64,000 bases of DNA, taken from positions 13,138 to 77,137 of the forward strand of contig NZ_JARFPL010000008.1 of NCBI RefSeq assembly GCF_029167205.1, read 5' to 3'. Origin of the DNA: Methanocrinis alkalitolerans. GTDB taxonomy: Archaea > Halobacteriota > Methanosarcinia > Methanotrichales > Methanotrichaceae. The notes beneath the pieces were generated by a model that was given only the letters and a program-made list of their open reading frames with translations, was not told the DNA's origin and made no database searches. Positions 7,956-16,310 of this stretch are shown here, in pieces. The stretch's first letter is position 1; each line of letters opens with the position of its first letter. The position numbers and the translations under genes are program-made.

Positions 7956-9293
7956 ATGGTAACGTCGTCCAGCAAGGATAAGGTGTTTGAGGCGATCGAA
8001 TCAAAGGGCGTCAAGTTCGTAAGATTGTGGTTCACAGACATTCTGGGGCTCCCCAAGAGCTTTGCAATCTCTCCATCGGAGCTGGAAGGGGCTTTTGAGG
8101 AGGGCATGGGCTTCGACGGCTCGTCGATCCAGGGGTTCGCCCGGATCGAAGAGAGCGACATGGTAGCTAAGCCCGACCCCGAGACCTTTTCGATCCTCCC
8201 ATGGAGGGCGAAGGAGGGTCAGAACGTCGGGAGGATGTTCTGCGACATCCTCCAGCCGGACGGTAGCCCCTATGAGGGCGACCCGAGGTACGTCTTGAAG
8301 AGGAACCTGGCGGCTCTGAAGGATATGGGCTACGACCTCTACGTCGGCCCGGAGCTGGAGTACTTCTACTTCAAAGACGACCGTGGGACCGATATCCTGG
8401 ACAAGGGCGGCTACTTCGACGCCATGACGACGATGGACGCGGGGAGCAACCTGCGACGGGACACGATCCTGACCCTGGAGTCGATGGGGATCAACGTCGA
8501 GTACAGCCACCACGAGGTCGCCCCCTCCCAGCACGAGATAGACCTCCGCTACCAGGAGGCGCAGAAGATGGCCGACATCGTCATGACCTACAGGATCGTC
8601 GTCAAGGAGATAGCCCAGCAGCACGGCTACTACGCCACCTTCATGCCGAAACCGATCTTTGGGGAGAACGGGACGGGGATGCACGTCCACCAGTCGCTCT
8701 TCAAAGGGGGAAGAAACGCCTTCTTCGACCCCGACGACGGATACAACCTCTCCGATTTGGGCAAGCACTACATAGCGGGTCTTATGAAGAACGCTCCCGT
8801 CATCACGGCGGTGACGAACCAGTGGGTCAACTCCTATAAGAGGCTCGTCCCCGGATACGAGGCTCCAGTCTACATATCTTGGGCCAGGAGGAACAGGTCG
8901 GCTCTCGTCCGGATGCCGATGTACAAGCCCGGAAAGGAGAACGCCACCAGGGTCGAGTATCGGAGCCCAGACCCAGGCGCCAACCCCTACCTCGCCTTTG
9001 CGGTGATGCTCGCCGCCGGGATGGACGGGGTCAAGAACAAGTACGAGCTTCCCGAGCCGATCGAGCGGGACATATTCAAGATGACCGAGGCGGAGAAGGA
9101 GAAAGCCGGGATCATGTCCCTCCCCGGAAGCCTCATCGAGGCTCTGGCCCTCACCGAGAATAGCGACCTCATGAGAGAGGCGCTGGGCGAGCATGTCTTC
9201 ACCAACTTCATAGCATCGAAGAAGGTGGAGTGGGACGAGTACAGGACCGATGTCAGCAAGTGGGAGATCGAGAAGTATCTGCCTCTGCTTTAG
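7956..9293 (+). CDS. glnA: Glutamine synthetase, type I
   Basis: A 445-residue enzyme that joins ammonium to glutamate using ATP. Landmarks are MGFDGSSIQGF near residue 55, the metal-site EYFYF strand with GPELE, the HHEVAPSQHEID segment, the ATP-site FGENGTGMHVHQS, and the R-containing NRSALVRMP. The length is that of the GSI-alpha form without the adenylylation-loop insertion of the bacterial beta form. The start at 7956 is set by the promoter position and the Shine-Dalgarno site. It heads a nitrogen-assimilation region with amtB and glnK just downstream, and GlnK-type regulation of GS activity is plausible. Confidence 0.97.
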   Translation: MVTSSSKDKVFEAIESKGVKFVRLWFTDILGLPKSFAISPSELEGAFEEGMGFDGSSIQGFARIEESDMVAKPDPETFSILPWRAKEGQNVGRMFCDILQPDGSPYEGDPRYVLKRNLAALKDMGYDLYVGPELEYFYFKDDRGTDILDKGGYFDAMTTMDAGSNLRRDTILTLESMGINVEYSHHEVAPSQHEIDLRYQEAQKMADIVMTYRIVVKEIAQQHGYYATFMPKPIFGENGTGMHVHQSLFKGGRNAFFDPDDGYNLSDLGKHYIAGLMKNAPVITAVTNQWVNSYKRLVPGYEAPVYISWARRNRSALVRMPMYKPGKENATRVEYRSPDPGANPYLAFAVMLAAGMDGVKNKYELPEPIERDIFKMTEAEKEKAGIMSLPGSLIEALALTENSDLMREALGEHVFTNFIASKKVEWDEYRTDVSKWEIEKYLPLL

Positions 9294-9455
9294 GCGGCCA
9301 GACCGGCGAAGCTGACGGCAAACTCCGTCGTCCGGATCGATGGGAAAACACCCTCCGGACGACCCCCCTTTTTCGCAGCCGGTCTTTTTGAATTCGGCGG
9401 TTCTTCTATCGACGGTCTGCGGGGATCTTTTATCTTCATTTGGTCAAGTCTTCGT

Positions 9456-9517
9456 TATGAAAATTTCATATATCTTAGGATTCTAACATATTAAAACATA
9501 AATATGCTTATTAAATA
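9456..9517 (+). promoter_or_regulatory. amtB promoter region with palindrome
   Basis: TATGAAAATTTCATA (9456-9470) is a perfect 7-bp inverted repeat around one base, a good candidate operator. A TATA-like stretch CTTATTAAATAG (9507-9517) lies about 25 bases before ATG 9537, and no Shine-Dalgarno sequence precedes the ATG, so the amtB transcript may be leaderless. An alternative TATA box is CATATATCTTA (about 9467-9477). Confidence 0.5.
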
Positions 9518-9536
9518 GACGCCTTTCTCTCAATTC

Positions 9537-10808
9537 ATGAATCTGCCTTTGCGCGCGATCTTCCTGTTGGCTGCGCTCTTTGGGATCGTGGGGAACGTCG
9601 CTGCCGAGTCCGAGATAAACTCTGCCGACAACGCCTGGGTCCTCTTCAGCGCCGCCCTCGTCCTTCTCATGATCCCCGGGGTGGGGCTCTTCTACGGAGG
9701 GATGGTCAGAAAGAAGAACGCCATATCGACGATAATATTCAGCTTTGCGATCATGGGGACGATAAGCCTCCAGTGGATCCTTGTCGGGTACACCCTCGCC
9801 TTCGGCACCGACATCGGCGGCGTCATCGGTGGCCTGGATCATCTGGGCCTCCGAGGGGTGGGGATGGAGGCGATGGAGGGGTTGTCCATACCATCCCTCA
9901 CCTTCATGATATTCCAGGCGATGTTCGCCGTCATCACCGTCTCCCTGATCACGGGGAGCTACGTCGAGAGGATCAAGTTCAGCTCATTTCTCGTCTTCTC
10001 CCTCGCCTGGGCGACCCTCGTCTACGACCCCATAGCCCACTGGGTTTGGGGCGGCGGCTTCCTCTCCGCCATGGGGGCCCTCGACTTCGCCGGCGGGATC
10101 GTCGTCCACATCAGCGCTGGGGTCTCTGCTCTCGCGATAGCGATGGTCATCGGTCCCAGGAGGGGCTTTGGGAGGGACCCGATGGAGCCCCACAACATAC
10201 CCACCACAGTTCTGGGGGCTGCCCTCCTCTGGTTTGGGTGGTTTGGGTTCAACGCTGGGTCAGCCTTGGCCGCCGACGGGATCGCAGCCAACGCCTTCGT
10301 CGCCACCAACACCTCCGCCGCCGCTGCGGCGACGACCTGGATGTTCCTCTCCTGGCGGGACCGGGCGCCGAGCGCCCTGGGGATCGTGACGGGGGCGGTG
10401 GCGGGGCTTGCGGCAATAACGCCTGCCGCCGGGTTTGTGACCCCCATCGCCGCGGTGCCGATAGGCGTAGGCGCCGCCATCGTCGGCTACTATGCGATCC
10501 TCTTCATCCGGGGCGGCAGGAGGGTCGACGACTCCCTGGACGTCCTCGCCTGCCACGGGATCGGGTCGACCTGGGGGGTCGTCGCCACTGGGATCTTCGC
10601 CTCCATCGGCGCCTCGGGCCTTCTTGCGGGCAACCCCTCCCAGCTCTTCGTCCAGACGGCGGCAGTCGCCATAGTCTGGGTCTACTCCTTCGTCGCCACC
10701 TTCGTGATCGCAAAGGCGGTGGATGCGGCCATGGGCCTTCGGGTCGGCAACGACGAGGAGGCGGTGGGCCTCGACATCAGCCAGCACGGCGAGGGGGCTT
10801 ACGTCTGA
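9537..10808 (+). CDS. amtB: Ammonium transporter AmtB
   Basis: A 423-residue membrane protein of the Amt/Mep/Rh family that conducts ammonium into the cell. After a signal-peptide-like first helix it shows about 11 hydrophobic helices. The family signature is present: GVGLFYGGMVRKKN near residue 50, the twin-histidine pore residues in DFAGGIVVHISAG and LACHGIGSTWGV, and WFGWFGFNAGS. The cytoplasmic C-terminal tail, which ends in VGLDISQHGEGAYV, is the part that GlnK contacts. It lies 64 bases before glnK, the classic amtB-glnK pairing. Confidence 0.97.
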   Translation: MNLPLRAIFLLAALFGIVGNVAAESEINSADNAWVLFSAALVLLMIPGVGLFYGGMVRKKNAISTIIFSFAIMGTISLQWILVGYTLAFGTDIGGVIGGLDHLGLRGVGMEAMEGLSIPSLTFMIFQAMFAVITVSLITGSYVERIKFSSFLVFSLAWATLVYDPIAHWVWGGGFLSAMGALDFAGGIVVHISAGVSALAIAMVIGPRRGFGRDPMEPHNIPTTVLGAALLWFGWFGFNAGSALAADGIAANAFVATNTSAAAAATTWMFLSWRDRAPSALGIVTGAVAGLAAITPAAGFVTPIAAVPIGVGAAIVGYYAILFIRGGRRVDDSLDVLACHGIGSTWGVVATGIFASIGASGLLAGNPSQLFVQTAAVAIVWVYSFVATFVIAKAVDAAMGLRVGNDEEAVGLDISQHGEGAYV

Positions 10809-10872
10809 AGAGCTCGGTGAAGATGGTGGGGTTGGGGGTTGTAGTTCGAAGCGGATCTAGGAGGATTCTGAG

Positions 10873-11211
10873 ATGAAGAAGGTTGAGGCTATAATAAGGC
10901 CCGAGAGGCTCAGCTCGGTGAGAAAGGTCCTGGACAAAAACGGCTTTCCCGGCATGTCGGCGACGGAGATCAAGGGGCGGGGCCGCCAGAAGGGGGTATC
11001 CCTCCAGTGGCGGGCCGGCGACTACAAGGTGGAGTTTCTCCCGAAGGTGAAGCTGGAGGTGGTGGTGGAGGACGAAGACGCCGACCGGCTCATCGACCTC
11101 ATCTGCGATGCCGCCCACACCGGCGAGGCGGGGGACGGCAAGATCTTCGTCTACCCGGTGGTGGACGTCATCAGGGTGAGGACGAGGGAGAGGGGGTCGG
11201 GGGCGGTATAA
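10873..11211 (+). CDS. glnK: PII signalling protein GlnK
   Basis: A 112-residue PII protein. It shows KKVEAIIRPERLSSVRKVL at the start, the T-loop region GRGRQKGVSLQWRAGDYK with a tyrosine at the position that bacteria uridylylate, and the B-loop HTGEAGDGKIFVYPV that binds ATP/ADP. PII trimers sense 2-oxoglutarate and adenylate charge and plug the AmtB channel. AGGAGG at about 10861-10866 precedes ATG 10873. A broken copy of this gene lies at 11930-12451. Confidence 0.97.
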   Translation: MKKVEAIIRPERLSSVRKVLDKNGFPGMSATEIKGRGRQKGVSLQWRAGDYKVEFLPKVKLEVVVEDEDADRLIDLICDAAHTGEAGDGKIFVYPVVDVIRVRTRERGSGAV

Positions 11212-11262
11212 CCGCAGTGCACCCCCCTTCTCCGATCCGCCCTTCCCCGCCCCAAAGCTTTT

Positions 11263-11853
11263 TTAATTCCTCCCTTTTCCCCTGACCTCGAAGAACCGGC
11301 TTTTGGCGAGGCTGTAGCGGCGCCCCCGATATACAACGCCGTTCACCTCCTTCTCGGCCGATCCCTCGAAGGTCATCCCCAGCTTTTCGGCGACCTTCAC
11401 CGAGGCGGCGTTCTCGGTGGCCATGGAGGCGAAGAGCCTCTCCACCCCAAGATTCGAGAAGGCGTACTCGACGAGGCCCGCCACCGCCTCTGAGGCGAAG
11501 CCTCGGCCCTGATATTCGGGGAGGATCACGTAGAAGATCTGGATCTCGCCGGGTTCCAGGTCGACTGGGGCCATGCCGCAGGAGCCAACGAACTTTCCCA
11601 TCTCCTTCTCGACGACGGCCATGGCGAAGATCGGCTCCTCCGCGTCGTAGGAGGCGATCACCGCATTCAGGAGGCCTCGGACGGCCTCCTTAGTCTTCTG
11701 CTCTGGCGTCATGTCCAGGAGCCTTGTCGCCGCCTCATCGCTGAAGAAGGAGCGCATCGGCCCGAAGTCATCGAAGACGTGGCGCCTGATTTTGAGCCGG
11801 TCGGTCTCGATGGAGGGTGGAACTATCATGATCGACATTCGGCGCCGATCCAT
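11263..11853 (-). CDS. GNAT family N-acetyltransferase (RimJ/RimL type)
   Basis: A 196-residue protein with the GNAT fold: IETDRLKIRRH opening strand as in RimJ/RimL-like enzymes, then FYVILPEYQGRGFASEAV (about residues 100-118), which holds the Q/RxxGxG/A acetyl-CoA loop, and NAASVKVAEKLGM near the end. Substrate cannot be predicted; the family acetylates protein N-termini, amino groups or antibiotics. A second ATG lies 5 codons in. It lies on the opposite strand between glnK and its broken duplicate, so it probably entered with, or after, the duplication. Confidence 0.85.
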   Translation of the reverse strand: MDRRRMSIMIVPPSIETDRLKIRRHVFDDFGPMRSFFSDEAATRLLDMTPEQKTKEAVRGLLNAVIASYDAEEPIFAMAVVEKEMGKFVGSCGMAPVDLEPGEIQIFYVILPEYQGRGFASEAVAGLVEYAFSNLGVERLFASMATENAASVKVAEKLGMTFEGSAEKEVNGVVYRGRRYSLAKSRFFEVRGKGRN

Positions 11854-11929
11854 AAAAGGCGGTCGGTGGCGAGGGCGCCTGGAGGGCGGGATCGTGCGAA
11901 GGGCGCTCCCGCGGCGCCGGGGGTGCGGG

Positions 11930-12451
11930 CGGGGCCGCCAGAAGCGGGGTATCCCTCCAGCGGTGGGCCGGAGACTACAAGGTGGAGTTTCTCCCCAAGG
12001 TGAAGTCGGAGGTGGTGGTGGAGGACGAAGACGCCGACCGGCTCATCGACCTCATCTGCGATGCCGCCCACACCGGCGAGGCGGGGGACGGCAAGATCTT
12101 CGTCTACCCGGTGGTGGATCCGGCATTCCGCAGTAAGTCTATGCAAAATTAAGATTTTATTGCTTGCCAAAATGTGCATAAATTCAAACGTTTAACTCAA
12201 ATTTTGTTTAAAATAATTTTACTAGAATTTGTCAACACGATATTAACAATTCAGTATATTATAAAAATTTAATAATTATATTCTTATTCTTTATGAAGCT
12301 GGCCTTATTTGATCTCTATACAGAGTCGATTGATATCTATTCTCAAAAAATCGATAGCAGGAAAATTAATGAGCGTTCAAACCGTTAATGCGAAATGCCG
12401 GGTGGATGCCATCAGGGTGAGGACGAGGGAGAGGGGGTCGGGGGCGGTATA
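11930..12451 (+). pseudogene. Broken partial duplicate of glnK
   Basis: From about 11930 the sequence repeats glnK from codon 36 onward (compare 10980-11208) with few changes, through CACACCGGCGAGGCGGGGGA and the YPVV codons, to a stop at 12450-12452. The first 35 codons are missing. An extra base soon after the start of homology (AAGCGGGGT against AAGGGGGT) shifts the frame, and a 282-bp insertion (12120-12401) interrupts it within the codons for VVD. It cannot make a PII protein. High identity suggests a recent duplication or a second amtB-glnK remnant. Confidence 0.88.
12120..12401. mobile_element. MITE-like insertion in the glnK duplicate
   Basis: This 282-bp AT-rich segment interrupts the duplicate glnK. 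Its ends are inverted repeats: CCGGCATTCCGCAGTAA at 12120 and the reverse complement CCGGCATTTCGCATTAA ending at 12401, which agree at 15 of 17 positions. The flanks carry a direct repeat GTGGAT (12114-12119 and 12402-12407), a 6-bp target duplication that could be read as slightly longer because of nearby G residues. No open frame inside could encode a transposase. This fits a non-autonomous element moved by a transposase encoded elsewhere. Confidence 0.85.
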
Positions 12452-12581
12452 GCTATCCCCTCCTCCGAGGCCGCCTCCCGCCGGGGGCGCTGGAGTTTGC
12501 GAGCGTGCCGGGGATGGAGCTGGGTCGGGGTGCGGGGACGGGCCGCCCGTCACGTCTCCTCCGGCTTTACCCTATTCGAGC

Positions 12582-13145
12582 CTACATGTACCTTATATCG
12601 TCGATGTAGATCGTAGCCCCTCCAGGGTTGTCCTCTCCGTCCAGCCGGAGGCTGAATAGCCCGCTGATGGAGGAGAGGTCTTTTCCCCTCAGATCCATGG
12701 AGAACCTTCTCCATTCATCCCCCAGGATGAGGGACTCGCGGCTCCGGGAGGAGTCGGCGGTTCCGCTGCGGTCGGGCTCGTACCCGTAGCCGAAGGTGAC
12801 GGCCTCGCCGCCCCGGGCCCCCCGGGCTGCGAAGGAGAGGGTGGTAGCCCCCCTCAGATCGAGGCCGATGCCGGGCCCCCGCCTCCAGTCGCCGGTGGCC
12901 TGGATGAAGAGGGCTGCCCAAGTCTCGGTGGAGCTGTCGTAAGTTACTTTGGCACAGATATTTCCGCTGTGGGGGGCCTCTTTGGAGAAGGGGTCCACCG
13001 TCAGGGAGTCGGTTCCTCCATCGCTGCCTGTAAACCCTGACCAGGGATATTTGAGGGGGATCTCATCATACACGACGGTCTCTGCGGATGCGGCCCAGAT
13101 TCCGGCCAGCAGATAAAGGGTCAAAGCCAATACGGTGGTCTTCAT
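12582..13145 (-). CDS. Hypothetical secreted beta-sandwich protein
   Basis: A 187-residue protein with a signal peptide (KTTVLALTLYLLAGIWAASA, cleavage after residue 21). The mature part resembles carbohydrate-binding or discoidin-like jelly-roll modules, with alternating strands such as LRGATTLSFAARGARGGEAVTFGYGY in short form, and it ends in GGATIYIDDIRYM, a common ending of such modules. Sugar binding is inferred only. GAGAGG precedes the ATG by 7 bases, and ATAAAATATC further upstream is a possible TATA box. Confidence 0.6.
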   Translation of the reverse strand: MKTTVLALTLYLLAGIWAASAETVVYDEIPLKYPWSGFTGSDGGTDSLTVDPFSKEAPHSGNICAKVTYDSSTETWAALFIQATGDWRRGPGIGLDLRGATTLSFAARGARGGEAVTFGYGYEPDRSGTADSSRSRESLILGDEWRRFSMDLRGKDLSSISGLFSLRLDGEDNPGGATIYIDDIRYM

Positions 13146-13231
13146 ACGTAATCCTCTCGATGATATTTTATCCTGATTTTTTCTTTCATGCGAGATCTTA
13201 TCTCAGGTCTTCTCAACTGTCGAGACCCATC

Positions 13232-14107
13232 TCAGGTCTTTGGTGAGTTGTCTATACTTACTGGAAAATTATCAGCCGTTTCGGAGGCGATTTTAGCAAG
13301 TTTGAGCTCCATTTTGTGATCGCCTCCATCCTCGATCTTATATCTATGATAGTGGTCCCGAACTTCAAACCTCACCGTCATCTTCCCGGCGTCATTCCCT
13401 GAGCGGTCCAAGTAACATTCGTCTGTCGTTGACCAGTTGCAGATGATATCCCAGTTGCGGTTTGATCCATTGAACTTTGAGAACCTGTACTCGATCTGAT
13501 CGCCATCTTCGTCAGATGCGTTCGTTTCGAGCTTCCAAATCGATCCATCAAATTCTGCAGCTGATTTGCTGTTGATCTTAGGTGGTTGGTTTGGTAGCCG
13601 TATCTTATATTCCCTGCAAGCAGATTTATTCAGATCTCTCTCATCATAAACGATGACTTTGATGAAGTTGGGCCCCTTATCAGCTGGCCATATCACCCAG
13701 CTCCAGGAATTATCCTCCAACGGTCCCTGAACGCTATACCACTGATCGTCGGTGCCAGGGCCCTTCCTAAGAAACTCGTATATGAGGTTGTCTTTGTCAG
13801 GATCAGAAGCATGAACTGTGACGGTAATGGTGCTTCCTGTAGTAAATTCACCTGCAGGCGGGATGATATCTATTATTCTTGGGGGTTTGGGCATCATGTA
13901 CAGCCCTGAGGAACCCACAACGATCAAAATTAAACCTATCGCTGCCAGGGCCTGGGCCTGCCTTCCTGTCAGAGCGATGGACTGTTTTACGAGAGCTGAT
14001 ATCAAGGGAGGACAGATCGCAGCTATGACGAGGATCACGCCCAGAATGATTGCAAATTTATATGTCAGCGGGGTCGACTCCAGGATCCCCGTAATGGATT
14101 CGATCAT
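13232..14107 (-). CDS. Hypothetical membrane protein with extracellular Ig-like repeats
   Basis: A 291-residue protein with two membrane helices near the N-terminus (about residues 14-36 and 48-71), followed by a large exposed part. That part holds two similar beta domains with phrases DPDKDNLIYEF and ASDEDGDQIEYRF, the cadherin/PKD-like Asp-rich pattern in which Asp residues often bind calcium. Function is unknown. It is moderately lower in GC than the housekeeping genes and is followed by the short direct repeat ATCTCAGGTCTT (13200-13211 and 13230-13241). Confidence 0.65.
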   Translation of the reverse strand: MIESITGILESTPLTYKFAIILGVILVIAAICPPLISALVKQSIALTGRQAQALAAIGLILIVVGSSGLYMMPKPPRIIDIIPPAGEFTTGSTITVTVHASDPDKDNLIYEFLRKGPGTDDQWYSVQGPLEDNSWSWVIWPADKGPNFIKVIVYDERDLNKSACREYKIRLPNQPPKINSKSAAEFDGSIWKLETNASDEDGDQIEYRFSKFNGSNRNWDIICNWSTTDECYLDRSGNDAGKMTVRFEVRDHYHRYKIEDGGDHKMELKLAKIASETADNFPVSIDNSPKT

Positions 14108-14454
14108 ATCTCTTCATCTCCCAAATGTTTCGGCGACATCATCCACCGGGATTGCTTAAATATGTTAAGGAGTTCTAATGGGTTAAAAACATTTTGGAAT
14201 GAATGGCTACGAACTTGATCCCGGCATCTCAGGAGTCTCTTCCTGATGCGCCCCTCGACGTGGCCGGCCTCGCCCTCCTCTTCGCCGCCCCGGGGCGAAA
14301 GTGCTTCTTTACGGTCCTCGGGATCGGGGGGGCTGCAGAGGCGGGTGGACCTATCCCGTCCTCCTCTGGATGGTGGGTTTTAGGGAGCATCAGGTGTGGT
14401 CTGAGGGGTCACATAAGTGTCTTCCACTTCAATCTATAAATCTTAAAAAATTCT
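14108..14454. other. Intergenic stretch without a clear gene
   Basis: These 347 bases mark the change from GC-rich sequence into the AT-rich nuclease region. An open frame at 14203-14439 on the plus strand has no ribosome site and no recognisable content. TATA-like sequence near 14158-14170 on the minus strand could serve the gene starting at 14107. I see nothing else. Confidence 0.3.
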
Positions 14455-15882
14455 TCATTTTATCTCGACTAAAAGATCGTCATCCGCATAGCCGAATAAA
14501 GAAATAATATTCTTCGAAATTCTTACAATCATATTCGCACTAAGATTTATCTCAACATATATGTCTGTACCTTTTATTCGTTCTGATGATCTCAATTCTC
14601 CAGGATTCTTTGTGAAATATGGCCTCTTTCGACCCGATAATGTGAGAACTTTTTCGAATTGGTCCTTATGAGATTCTTGCATGATATCACATATTTTAAG
14701 AAGCATGTTTCTCCAAGAATCCACTTCATATTTCACTCCTAAAAATTCAAAATATTTTATATTTGAACCTCTAAATCCTTGACCGTCTCAGATGGGATAA
14801 GTTCCATCGTAATATTTTACTATCGATTTTAATTTATTTTCATATTTATATATGTCATCTACCGCGTTTATAGGAACTGTTTTCTCGTTTTTCTGTTCAT
14901 CAAATAAACCCAGATACTTTTGTAAACCGTTAAAGTAAAGACGGCAAATTGGTTTCCTGTTGTTATTATCCAATAGAACGTTACAATAACTTTTGACGTC
15001 TCTCATCGTCACTCGCTTTGCATCAATAAAATCGCGCAAAACGGTCTTCACTATATAATAACCTTCATATTCTTCTTCAGTAGTAATAATTTTATCGCTC
15101 GGTTGCTTCTCTTCAGCATCTTGTTCAACCGGACCATCTTTTATCATCTCACCTTCGGATATTATACGCTCTTCTGCTAGGGCGTATTTTAATCTCTCGC
15201 TGATTTTATCGTTAATGAACTGCTTCAATGCCTTCTTTGTAATTTGAGCGAATTGTTCTCTTACTGGTTGCGTCATTCTCCCAGAATATACTTGAGACGC
15301 GAAGAATTTGACGAATTCATCTGACGGATCTTTAGTTTGTTCTTCAATGATCTTTTTTATCTCCCTGGTATATTTAAGCTCAGAAGCCGTTGTTAGAATT
15401 GATTCTAAATTAAAGGATGATTTGGTAAATCTCTTCAATTCTTCCACGAGTAATTCGTCAATGTCCAGCATGTTAAATTCGAAAAATGGCTTATCATCCA
15501 TTTTGTTTTGCTTTTCTAGATCAGAATAGAACCTGTAAATTATTCCATTAGTTAGAACCCCAAATCGGCCATCAGTTACACTGAAATATCGATAAAGTTG
15601 AGACGCATGTTCTTTCTCTAAATCAGAACCGCACCACTTGCATTCAAATAATATTATCGGCATTCCATCCTTAAGCACAGCATAATCTACCTTTTCCCTT
15701 TTTTTTGTTCCGACATCAGCCGTGAATTCGGGTACCACTTCCGTCGGATCGAATACATTGTATCCTAAAGCAGTAATGAATGGCAAAACTAAAGCATTCT
15801 TTGTGGCTTCTTCTGTTTGGATATGTCCAACCTGATTAGGAATTCGCCCTGCTAATTCACGGATTTTGTCGATGAAGTCCAT
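14455..15882 (-). pseudogene. HsdR N-terminal-like nuclease gene interrupted by an in-frame TGA
   Basis: Read on the minus strand, 15882 to 14791 encodes 364 residues of a stand-alone type I restriction enzyme R N-terminal-like protein. The PD-(D/E)XK core is visible as KVDYAVLKDGMPIILFECKW (Asp, then ExK). A single TGA at 14788-14790 ends this frame, but the same frame continues without a break to 14455 with clear coding character (KYFEFLGVKYEVDSW, then SGRKRPYFTKNPGELRSSER and TDIYVEINLSANMIVR), the C-terminal domain usual in such proteins. The intact gene would encode about 475 residues. It is strongly AT-rich and probably acquired. A TATA box (GCTATAAATT, about 15911-15920) remains. A nonsense mutation is the simplest reading; the 364-residue part could still be made. 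Confidence 0.8.
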
Positions 15883-16310
15883 TTTAGTTATCCCTCGAGT
15901 CTGGGTGAAATTTATAGCAAGAAAAATGTTTCGGTGTTATCGCATATTTGAATTTTAATTAAAATGAACGTCTTGAACGATTACTCTGCAGCAGTCTCGA
16001 ATTACAGCTACTCTTTTGTTCTGGTCAACGAACTCCTCGCCTCGCTTCCTTTTGATCTCGCTGCCGACGCCTCCGACCTCATCTGGCCAACCGCCCTCGC
16101 CCCTTCACCCCATGCCCTCGATCTTCGAGACCCTCCCCCATCCCTCTCCCCAAAAACCCCCATCTTCCCCTTCCTTACTCCTTCATAACAATTATGAACC
16201 TTTCTCAACCTTTCTCAAATACCTATAAACCCTTTATTGAGACCACTTCATGTTTGCACGCATCGTCGATCCGGCAAAGATCGGGCCGAAGGATGGCGTT
16301 TGAGGTTATC
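15883..16310. other. Intergenic region with divergent promoters
   Basis: No gene is supported in these 428 bases. TATAAATT near 15911-15920 serves the minus-strand nuclease gene. CCTATAAACC (16222-16231) serves the glutamate synthase operon on the plus strand and would start transcription near 16250, which excludes upstream start codons such as 16194. Between them is a pyrimidine-rich stretch (about 16095-16170) of C/T-runs without visible coding signs. Confidence 0.45.

Noticed and set aside
11711..12136. Plus-strand frame across the GNAT gene start and glnK duplicate
   Set aside because: Out of frame with glnK over the homologous part and antisense to the GNAT gene.
14203..14439. Small frame of 78 codons
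   Set aside because: No Shine-Dalgarno site, no homology visible, ends in AT-rich junction sequence.
14788..14790. TGA as selenocysteine codon
   Set aside because: No SECIS-like structure, no catalytic reason for Sec there, and this lineage is not known for selenoproteins; nonsense mutation is simpler.
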